Of a DNA stretch of 7,712 nt, positions 1-4,392 are shown piece by piece. The stretch spans positions 1 to 7,712 of the forward strand of contig JAOZMT010000089.1 in the NCBI GenBank assembly GCA_029934175.1, read 5' to 3'. This DNA comes from Victivallales bacterium (lineage in GTDB: Bacteria > Verrucomicrobiota > Lentisphaeria > Victivallales > JAUVCU01). Positions within the stretch are counted from its first letter, which is position 1. The number at the start of each line of letters is the position of its first letter. The notes below the pieces were generated by a model, which worked only from the letters and a program-made list of their open reading frames with translations, did no database searches and was not told the origin of the DNA. A program made the position numbers and the translations under genes.

Positions 1-30
1 AATATGAGACTATTAAAATTTCAAATATTC

Positions 31-71
31 ATCTTGTTTATCCTGAAAATCCTGTAATCCTGTCAAAAAAA
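31..71. repeat. TCCTG-type short tandem array
   Basis: Four degenerate direct units stand head to tail: ATCTTGTTT (31-39), ATCCTGAAA (40-48), ATCCTGTA (49-56) and ATCCTGTC (57-64), followed by a run of seven A. The unit length of 8 or 9 nt rules out a coding period. On the minus strand it reads as ACAGGATT-like units. From memory, arrays of this kind recur between genes in many unrelated environmental genomes; this could not be verified here. The function is unknown. Confidence 0.7.
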
Positions 72-105
72 TCATATTCATTGGACGAAGTTAAGTTCAA
101 CCCCT

Positions 106-166
106 CTTTGTGAAACTTAGTGTTTAACTTTGTTTTCTCTGTGGTTAACTATAATTTAATGTGGTT
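106..166. repeat. degenerate GTG-containing array with a period of about 10 nt
   Basis: Units resembling CTTTGTGAAA (106-115), CTTAGTGTTTAA (116-127), CTTTGTTTTCT (128-138) and CTGTGGTTAA (139-148) follow one another, and a further GTGGTTC lies at 160-166. GTG or GTT cores begin at 110, 120, 132, 141 and 161, so the spacing is about 10 nt or a multiple. The units are degenerate and the array is weaker than the one at 31-71. It is non-coding as far as I can see. Confidence 0.5.
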
Positions 167-196
167 CACTGAATATATACGTTTTATATTCCTATG

Positions 197-221
197 TGGT
201 TTGGACTTCAAGTCTGAACCA
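197..221. repeat. imperfect palindrome (hairpin 1 of the left-edge composite)
   Basis: GGTTTGGACT (198-207) pairs with AGTCTGAACC (211-220) around a 3-nt loop, TCA. The stem has ten pairs, two of them G-U type, and T197-A221 can extend it. There is no T-tract on either side, so it is not a normal intrinsic terminator. It sits 7 nt from the second palindrome at 228-248, which suggests a paired repeat module. Confidence 0.6.
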
Positions 222-227
222 AACTAT

Positions 228-248
228 GCACAGACAAGATGTCCGTGC
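228..248. repeat. imperfect palindrome (hairpin 2 of the left-edge composite)
   Basis: GCACAGAC (228-235) faces GTCCGTGC (241-248) across the loop AAGAT. The only mismatch, A232 against C244, becomes a G-U pair in a minus-strand transcript, so the hairpin is better formed in RNA made from that strand. It lies just beyond the rpmB terminator as seen by leftward transcription, so it would appear only in read-through RNA. Confidence 0.6.
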
Positions 249-263
249 CACATACTACTTTGC

Positions 264-302
264 AAAAAAAAAGCTCAATATCACATAATGATATTGAGCT
301 TT
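264..302 (-). terminator. intrinsic terminator of rpmB
   Basis: A 14-bp perfect stem pairs 270-283 with 289-302 around the loop CATAA. Read on the minus strand, the hairpin runs directly into nine T residues (264-272, partly within the stem). It begins 20 nt after the rpmB stop codon. It probably ends rpmB transcripts and any read-through from the tRNA and infA operon. The plus-strand tail is only weakly T-rich, so it acts mainly leftwards. Confidence 0.93.
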
Positions 303-322
303 GAATTTTAAATCAATAAGAC

Positions 323-550
323 CTATATTTTTTCTATCTTTCCAGATCTAATACATGATGTACAAACTTTCATTCTTTTAGTTCCACCATGAACCTTAAC
401 TTTAATACTCTGTATATTTGGTTTAAATACACGCTTATTATTTTTCACAACATGTAAACCAATTCCACCAGATTTTTTAGAAAGACCTTTCCTTATGATA
501 GATCCACCTACAACTTGTTTTTTATCACAAATTTCACATTTATTACTCAT
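323..550 (-). CDS. rpmB: 50S ribosomal protein bL28
   Basis: bL28 is a small structural protein of the large ribosomal subunit. The 75-residue product carries two CxxC pairs, C5/C8 and C63/C66, the zinc-binding form of bL28. It also has the conserved core KRVFKPNIQ (39-47), followed by a basic strand and CTSCIRSGK (63-71). The insert IRKGLSKKSGGIG (19-31) is absent from many short bL28 proteins and reminds me of PVC-group versions (inference). The start is an ATG with an AGGAG site at 558-562, 7 nt upstream. The gene is 69 nt downstream of tRNA-Lys, has a strong terminator after it, and may share transcription with the tRNA or use the weak promoter at 588-616. Confidence 0.96.
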   Translation of the reverse strand: MSNKCEICDKKQVVGGSIIRKGLSKKSGGIGLHVVKNNKRVFKPNIQSIKVKVHGGTKRMKVCTSCIRSGKIEKI

Positions 551-587
551 TTTAAAACTCCTATAAACTAGTTAGTATTTTCATTGG

Positions 588-616
588 ATATTATTATCGA
601 AATTAATAAAGAACAA
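588..616 (-). promoter_or_regulatory. weak candidate promoter for rpmB
   Basis: On the minus strand TTGTTC (616-611) is followed after 17 nt by TAATAT (593-588). Both hexamers match the sigma-70 consensus only partly, while the spacing is ideal. It would give rpmB a leader of about 30 nt, independent of tRNA processing. In DNA this AT-rich, chance matches are common, so this is tentative. Confidence 0.25.
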
Positions 617-619
617 AAG

Positions 620-695
620 TGGTGGGATGACTGGGACTCGAACCCAGGACCACCGCCTTAAAAGGGCGATGCTCTACCGACTGAGCTATCATCCC
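620..695 (-). tRNA. tRNA-Lys, anticodon UUU
   Basis: The 76-nt gene folds into a complete cloverleaf. The 7-bp acceptor stem is GGGATGA with TCATCCC, the D stem is GCTC/GAGC, the anticodon stem is TCGCC/GGCGG with loop CTTTTAA, and the T stem is CTGGG/CCCAG with loop TTCGAGT. The anticodon TTT reads lysine AAA and AAG codons. The discriminator is A73, and the CCA end is encoded in the DNA (622-620). It lies between infA and rpmB, and the LysRS that should charge it is encoded in the same window. Flanking bases 613-620 and 696-703 are perfectly complementary, so the precursor could have a lengthened end helix. Confidence 0.97.
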
Positions 696-719
696 ACTTT
701 TGTTTCTTTCAATACTTGT

Positions 720-747
720 AATATATCATTTATTTGAAAAAATACAA
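720..747 (-). promoter_or_regulatory. candidate promoter for tRNA-Lys
   Basis: Minus-strand TTGTAT (747-742), then 16 nt, then TATATT (725-720), would start transcription roughly 15-20 nt before the mature tRNA 5' end at 695. The region between infA and the tRNA is AT-rich, so this is only a plausible match. Read-through from infA is the alternative. Confidence 0.3.
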
Positions 748-767
748 ATCAAATCAAAAAAAATATA

Positions 768-983
768 CTATTTTTTTCTAAAAGTTATTCGACCTTTTGT
801 TAAATCATACGGAGACATCTCCATAGTAACCGTATCTCCAGGTAAAATCCTTATGAAATTCAATCTCATTTTCCCACTAATATGAGCTAAAACAGTGTGT
901 CCACCATCAACCTCTACTTTAAATCGTGTATTAGGTAATAATTCTTTTACCACACCATCAACTTTAATGACATCTTTTGCCAC
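768..983 (-). CDS. infA: translation initiation factor IF-1
   Basis: IF-1 binds the ribosomal A site of the 30S subunit during initiation and works with IF-2 and IF-3. The 71-residue length is exactly typical. The single OB (S1-like) fold is recognisable throughout, with VLAHISGKMR (31-40), NFIRILPGD (42-50) and SPYDLTKGRITFR (57-69). The start codon is GTG, supported by AGGAGA at 993-998, 9 nt upstream, and by the family N-terminus MAK. The gene follows map after 52 nt and is probably the last protein gene of hisS-adk-map-infA. An A:T-only inverted repeat overlaps its stop codon (about 759-778) and might act as a leaky terminator before the tRNA. Confidence 0.97.
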   Translation of the reverse strand: MAKDVIKVDGVVKELLPNTRFKVEVDGGHTVLAHISGKMRLNFIRILPGDTVTMEMSPYDLTKGRITFRKK

Positions 984-998
984 AATATTATATCTCCT
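981..998 (-). promoter_or_regulatory. infA ribosome binding site with GTG start
   Basis: AGGAGA (998-993 on the minus strand) stands 9 nt before a GTG codon (983-981), and no ATG fits the family N-terminus here. GTG lowers initiation slightly compared with ATG, which may tune the amount of IF-1 (inference). Confidence 0.8.
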
Positions 999-1035
999 TT
1001 TGGTTATTTTAATATTTAAATATTTTTATTTATTT

Positions 1036-1785
1036 TTAAATTGTTAAGATTTCAGGTTCGCCATCTGTAATTAGCACTGTATGCTCAAAATGAGCAGACA
1101 TTTTAAAATCCTTGGTTCTAACAGTCCATCCATCCGCTTCAGTTACAGTTTTATAAGTTCCTCTATTAAACATAGGCTCTATAGCCAAAACCATTCCTGG
1201 TCTAAGCATAGGTCCTTTTGCACTTTTAAAATTAGGAACTTCTGGTGGTTCATGTAATTCACATCCACACCCATGACCAACATACCCTCTAACTACACCT
1301 ATTTTATTTCTTTTTGCAACATTTTCAATTGCAATACTAATATCTCTAACATAATTTCCTCTTACAGCTCTTTTAATTCCTGCATAAAGTGCATTTTCTG
1401 TTTGCAACAAAAGCCCTTCTATTTTATCATTAACAGGTCCAGTTTTAACTGTTTCTGCATTATCTCCAATAAACCCATTCAAATTAACGCCAACATCAAT
1501 AGAAACGATATCACCTGCAACAATCTCTCTTGCACCACCAATTCCATGAATAACTTCTTCATTAACAGAGATACATATCTGACCTGGGAAATCTCTATAT
1601 AAATGAAAAGCACTTGTTCCTCCAGTGCTAGCGATAATCACTTCGGCATATTCATCTATTTGCTTTGTTGTAATACCTGGTCTGATAAACATTGCAATTT
1701 GCTTTCTTGCATAAGCCGCAGCTTCTCCAGCTTTTCTAATTCCTTCTATTTCATCTTTTGTATGAACTATAAAATTTTTTGGCAT
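1036..1785 (-). CDS. map: methionine aminopeptidase, type I
   Basis: The enzyme removes the initiator methionine from new proteins whose second residue is small. At 249 residues it is typical of the short bacterial type Ia. All five metal ligands are present: D97, D108, H171, E203 and E234. The active-site histidines H80 and H178 are also there, in the motifs EVIHGI, GHGCGCELHE and HFEHTVLIT. The residue after D108 is N and the GHG box carries C173 and C175, where E. coli has I and R. These look like lineage variants and not damage. The start lies 4 nt after the adk stop with only a poor Shine-Dalgarno sequence, so translational coupling to adk is likely. infA follows on the same strand. Confidence 0.97.
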   Translation of the reverse strand: MPKNFIVHTKDEIEGIRKAGEAAAYARKQIAMFIRPGITTKQIDEYAEVIIASTGGTSAFHLYRDFPGQICISVNEEVIHGIGGAREIVAGDIVSIDVGVNLNGFIGDNAETVKTGPVNDKIEGLLLQTENALYAGIKRAVRGNYVRDISIAIENVAKRNKIGVVRGYVGHGCGCELHEPPEVPNFKSAKGPMLRPGMVLAIEPMFNRGTYKTVTEADGWTVRTKDFKMSAHFEHTVLITDGEPEILTI

Positions 1786-1789
1786 AATT

Positions 1790-2437
1790 TTACAACTCTA
1801 TAGCTTTTTTTAGGGCATTGTAATTAATATCTGTAGCTGGTTCAGCATCTATTTCTTTTAACATAGGACCTTTATAATACCCAATAACTGGTTCAGTCTG
1901 CTCTTTATAAACAACTAATCTATTTTTAGCAGTCTCTAATGAATCATCTGATCTTTGATATAATACACCATTGCACATATCGCAAACTCCATCTTTTTTT
2001 GGAGGAGAAAATAATTTATTAAAGTTAACGCCACATTCTTTACAAGTAATTCTAGCAGTCAGCCTTTCTAATAAGACTTCATCTTTTGCATTAAAGAAAA
2101 TAACAGCATCTAAAGGCTTATTCATTTTCATTAAAGCTTTATCTAAAAGTTCAGCTTGCGGAACTGTTCTAGGAAATCCGTCTAAAATATATCCACTATT
2201 ACAGTCTTCACACTGTAACCTAGAAACAACCATATCAACAACAAGTTCATCAGGAACTAAAGCACCTGAATCAATAAATGATTTAGCTTTTGTGCCCAAT
2301 TCAGTTTTATTTTTTATTTCACTGCGAAAAATATCTCCAGTAGAAATATGAACCAAAGGTGAATCTTTAATTAACAACGCAGCAATTGTCCCCTTCCCTG
2401 CTCCTGGAGCACCTAAAAAAACTAAATTTTTCTTCAT
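1790..2437 (-). CDS. adk: adenylate kinase, zinc-LID form
   Basis: Adenylate kinase converts ATP plus AMP into two ADP and keeps the adenylate pool in balance. The 215-residue length fits the long bacterial form. The P-loop GAPGAGKGT is at 9-17, the AMP-binding STGDIFR at 32-38 and LDGFPRT at 85-91. The LID has a four-cysteine zinc site, C132xxC135 and C152xxC155, and RSDD lies at 162-165 with ETAKNRL further on. A further CxxC, C76/C79, lies before LDGFPR; C79 is common in the family, C76 less so. The start codon overlaps the hisS stop as ATGA, and the SD sequence GAGGA lies inside the end of hisS. Pairing with map and infA is a classic arrangement, though secY is absent here. Confidence 0.97.
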   Translation of the reverse strand: MKKNLVFLGAPGAGKGTIAALLIKDSPLVHISTGDIFRSEIKNKTELGTKAKSFIDSGALVPDELVVDMVVSRLQCEDCNSGYILDGFPRTVPQAELLDKALMKMNKPLDAVIFFNAKDEVLLERLTARITCKECGVNFNKLFSPPKKDGVCDMCNGVLYQRSDDSLETAKNRLVVYKEQTEPVIGYYKGPMLKEIDAEPATDINYNALKKAIEL

Positions 2438-3702
2438 TTTTCTTCCTCATATTTGTTAGTTAAAAAATCAATAAGCTTATCTTCAGAAAACTCAGATTGC
2501 TCTCCAGTTTCCATATTCTTACAAACAAAATTTTTATTAGCAACTTCATCGTCTCCAGATATAATTGCATAAGTCGCAGATATTCTATTAGCAGTTCTCA
2601 TTTGTGCTTTCATACTTTTTTGTTCAACTTCTGAAATAACAGGCAGTGATTTTATTCTTAATAAAGCAGCTAATTTAATATTTCTCATTATAGCAGGCTC
2701 ACCTAGCCCCACTAAGTAAATTGGTTTTATAGACTTTAATTTAGTCTCTATGTTCAAGGATTCACGAACCATTAATAGTCGTTCCATCCCCATTGCATAT
2801 CCTACACCTATTACAGGTTTTTTACTACCTGGCAAAAACAATTCGTATCTTCCTCCACCAGCAATAGCATTTTGTGCGCCAAGTCCACTATGAACTAATT
2901 CAAATACTGTGTGAACATAATAATCTAAGCCACGCACTAACCTAGTATCAATTTTATATTTTATATCTAATGCATCTAAAGCATCTATAACTTTTTTAAA
3001 ATAATCCTTACTTTCATCAGAAAAATATGAAGATGGATCTGGAGCAGAATCAATTGATGATTGACAATCTCTAGATTTACAGTCTAATATTCTCCAAACA
3101 TTATTTTCTAATCTCGTCTTACAGTCATCGCACATTGTATCAATATGTTCTGAAAAATATGCTTTCAAAGCATCTTCTGCAGGTTTTCTATCTGATTGCG
3201 CACCTCTAGTATTAATCAATAACTCCGAATCATTAATGCCAATCTCTTCTAAATATTGAATTAACATTGCGATAGATTCAGCATCTAACAAAGGAGATTT
3301 TCTTCCTATATTTTCAACACCAATTTGATGAAATTGTCTTTTTCTTCCTGCTGCAGGCTTTTCTCCTCGAAACATAGGTCCAATATAAAAAACCCTCTGT
3401 TCATTGCCATTCATAACATCAGTGCCTAGCATAGCTCGCATAACACCAGCAGTGCCTTCAGGTCTAAGAGTTAAACTACGCCCTCCTCTATCCTCAAAGG
3501 TATACATTTCTTTTTGCACAACTTCAGTATCATCTCCAAGTCCACGCTTAAAGACCTCTGTATATTCAAAAACAGGAGTTCGTAATTCTTCATATCCATA
3601 TAGAGAGAATACTTCATTTGCAGATTGTTCTAATTCTTGCCAAGCATGAATGTCGCTTGGGAATATATCGGAAGTTCCAGGAGGAGGAGAGTTTTTTGCC
3701 AT
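2434..3702 (-). CDS. hisS: histidyl-tRNA synthetase
   Basis: HisRS charges tRNA-His with histidine and is a class II synthetase acting as a dimer. The 422 residues match the bacterial length. Motif 1 lies around residues 36-51 (GYEELRTPVFEYTEVF). Motif 2 runs from about 103 to 130 and includes FRGEK and GRKRQFHQIG. The histidine-specific RGLDYY is at 257-262 with R257, and motif 3 spans GGGRYE (282-287) to GMERL (305-309). The insertion domain has paired cysteines C191/C194 and C208/C213, a known variant. The last quarter is the anticodon-binding domain. The start fits the usual N-terminus (PPGTSDIFP), but no Shine-Dalgarno sequence is visible. It is the first gene of an operon with adk and probably has its own promoter at 3743-3771. 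Confidence 0.97.
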   Translation of the reverse strand: MAKNSPPPGTSDIFPSDIHAWQELEQSANEVFSLYGYEELRTPVFEYTEVFKRGLGDDTEVVQKEMYTFEDRGGRSLTLRPEGTAGVMRAMLGTDVMNGNEQRVFYIGPMFRGEKPAAGRKRQFHQIGVENIGRKSPLLDAESIAMLIQYLEEIGINDSELLINTRGAQSDRKPAEDALKAYFSEHIDTMCDDCKTRLENNVWRILDCKSRDCQSSIDSAPDPSSYFSDESKDYFKKVIDALDALDIKYKIDTRLVRGLDYYVHTVFELVHSGLGAQNAIAGGGRYELFLPGSKKPVIGVGYAMGMERLLMVRESLNIETKLKSIKPIYLVGLGEPAIMRNIKLAALLRIKSLPVISEVEQKSMKAQMRTANRISATYAIISGDDEVANKNFVCKNMETGEQSEFSEDKLIDFLTNKYEEEK

Positions 3703-3738
3703 AATTATGATTCAGAAATTTAGTTTTAAATTTAAAAA

Positions 3739-3769
3739 GGCAATTATAAAATCAATTTTTATAATTGCC
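3739..3769 (-). terminator. intrinsic terminator of hup
   Basis: A perfect 13-bp stem pairs GGCAATTATAAAA (3739-3751) with its complement at 3757-3769 around a 5-nt loop. Reading leftwards it is followed by TTTTTAAATTT (3738-3728). It begins 33 nt after the hup stop codon, so it should end hup transcripts. The stem is AT-rich apart from its GGC base, so some read-through into hisS is possible. The same DNA holds a hisS promoter. Confidence 0.8.
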
Positions 3770-3771
3770 AA
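3743..3771 (-). promoter_or_regulatory. sigma-70-type promoter for hisS-adk-map-infA
   Basis: On the minus strand TTGGCA (3771-3766) is followed by exactly 17 nt and then a perfect TATAAT (3748-3743). Transcription would start near 3736, about 33 nt before the hisS ATG. The -35 and -10 boxes sit in opposite arms of the hup terminator hairpin. Because the TATAAT is consensus and the spacing ideal, this is the best promoter in the window, though it is a sequence match only. Confidence 0.6.
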
Positions 3772-3802
3772 TTATATATACTTTAACTTATTTTGTATTA
3801 AT

Positions 3803-4120
3803 TTATTTATTTTTTATATCTGCAGGTTTTAATGCATCCACATTTGCTTTTAAAATTTTTCCAGAACGGAATTTAACAACACAACGCTCAGGAATGATAA
3901 CTTCGTCTTCTGGTTTATTAGGATTACGACCTTTACGGCTTTTTCTAACTTTAACTTCAAATACACCAAAATTTCTAAGTTCAATAGTTGTTCCTTCTGA
4001 GATTGTATCACTAATACAATCTAAAGTTGTTTGGACAACTTCACTTACTTCGCTTTGAGTTAATTTTAAAGTTGATTTCAATTCTTTTGCCACTTGTGTA
4101 ACGATTTCTCTTTTTGTCAT
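3803..4120 (-). CDS. hup: HU/IHF-family DNA-binding protein
   Basis: This is a small histone-like protein that binds and bends DNA in the nucleoid as a dimer. The N-terminal half is helical (TKREIVTQVAKELK, 2-15). The middle carries the family signature IELRNFGVFEVKVRKSRKGRNP (46-67), with GRNP opening the DNA-contacting beta arm, and VVKFRSGKIL (81-90) closes the fold. At 105 residues it is 10-15 longer than the usual HU, because of a tail after residue 92. The ATG has AAGGAG (4132-4127) 6 nt upstream. A strong hairpin terminator follows. It stands alone upstream of hisS and diverges from lysS. Family membership is certain; HU against IHF-type cannot be decided from sequence alone, so the symbol is generic. 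Confidence 0.95.
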   Translation of the reverse strand: MTKREIVTQVAKELKSTLKLTQSEVSEVVQTTLDCISDTISEGTTIELRNFGVFEVKVRKSRKGRNPNKPEDEVIIPERCVVKFRSGKILKANVDALKPADIKNK

Positions 4121-4210
4121 TCTGAACTCCTTTTTTTTAGTTTTAAACCTTATTTTATGATTTTGAAGGTTAATATATTATTATTTATATTTCTTGATAT
4201 AAAACATTAA

Positions 4211-4237
4211 CATATACCATTTTTCTGAAAATTCCAA
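4211..4237 (-). promoter_or_regulatory. candidate promoter for hup
   Basis: Minus-strand TTGGAA (4237-4232) precedes TATATG (4216-4211), which has an extended TG-G before it. The spacer to TATATG is 15 nt; a shifted TATGTT would give 17 nt. The leader would be about 85 nt. The region is very AT-rich, so the exact boxes are uncertain. Confidence 0.35.
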
Positions 4238-4247
4238 GACTTTTCCA

Positions 4248-4294
4248 TTTTTTTTTCAAAAAAAATTGAATTTTCACTAAAAACAAGGTAAATT
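4248..4294 (+). promoter_or_regulatory. candidate lysS promoter with upstream A/T tract
   Basis: TTGAAT (4266-4271), 17 nt and TAAATT (4289-4294) form a reasonable sigma-70-type promoter, giving a leader of about 90 nt before lysS. Directly upstream is a T9-C-A8 tract (4248-4265), placed where an UP element would lie and able to bend DNA. The same tract is upstream of the hup promoter on the other strand. Confidence 0.45.
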
Positions 4295-4328
4295 ATGACT
4301 TTCTATTAAAAAATAATAATTATATTTC

Positions 4329-4354
4329 ATTATCAGATACATAATCTTGATAAT
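4329..4354 (+). promoter_or_regulatory. hairpin in the lysS leader
   Basis: ATTATCA (4329-4335) pairs with TGATAAT (4348-4354). The inner GAT/ATC pairs extend the stem to ten pairs with T4347 bulged and the loop ACATA. It is 16 nt before the AAGGAG of lysS and has no long T-tract, so it could be a leader structure affecting translation or stability. AT-rich DNA forms such hairpins by chance. Confidence 0.35.
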
Positions 4355-4370
4355 TATAATAAAAGTAAAA

Positions 4371-4392
4371 AAGGAGTTATAAAGGTAAAATG
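4371..4392 (+). promoter_or_regulatory. lysS start region with two Shine-Dalgarno candidates
   Basis: AAGGAG (4371-4376) is the better match but lies 13 nt from the ATG at 4390. A second, weaker AAAGG (4381-4385) lies only 4 nt away. Neither spacing is ideal. No in-frame start closer to the first site is visible, so the ATG at 4390 is kept. Confidence 0.55.

Noticed and set aside
31..71. CRISPR array
   Set aside because: The units are 8-9 nt with no spacers between them, and no cas genes are near.
197..248. Integron attC-like recombination site
   Set aside because: The two hairpins lack recognisable core sites at their ends, and no integrase or cassette genes are present.
120..311. 63-codon plus-strand open frame across the left edge
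   Set aside because: It runs through the GTG array, both hairpins and the rpmB terminator, lacks a Shine-Dalgarno sequence and resembles no protein I know.
1273..1602. Plus-strand open frames opposite map
   Set aside because: Low-complexity product rich in N, S, I and F, antisense to a clearly conserved gene.
1971..2351. Plus-strand open frame opposite adk
   Set aside because: Wholly antisense to a conserved enzyme with an intact reading frame; no ribosome binding site or recognisable domain.
3404..4058. Plus-strand open frames opposite hisS and hup
   Set aside because: They mirror conserved genes and cross the terminator; no independent support.
4355..4360. Perfect TATAAT as the main lysS promoter
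   Set aside because: No acceptable -35 box at 16-18 nt upstream, and the start would fall close to the Shine-Dalgarno sequence. The pair at 4266-4294 fits better.
4295..4389. T-box or lysine riboswitch in the lysS leader
   Set aside because: The leader is short and AT-rich, with no T-box consensus and no multi-stem core.
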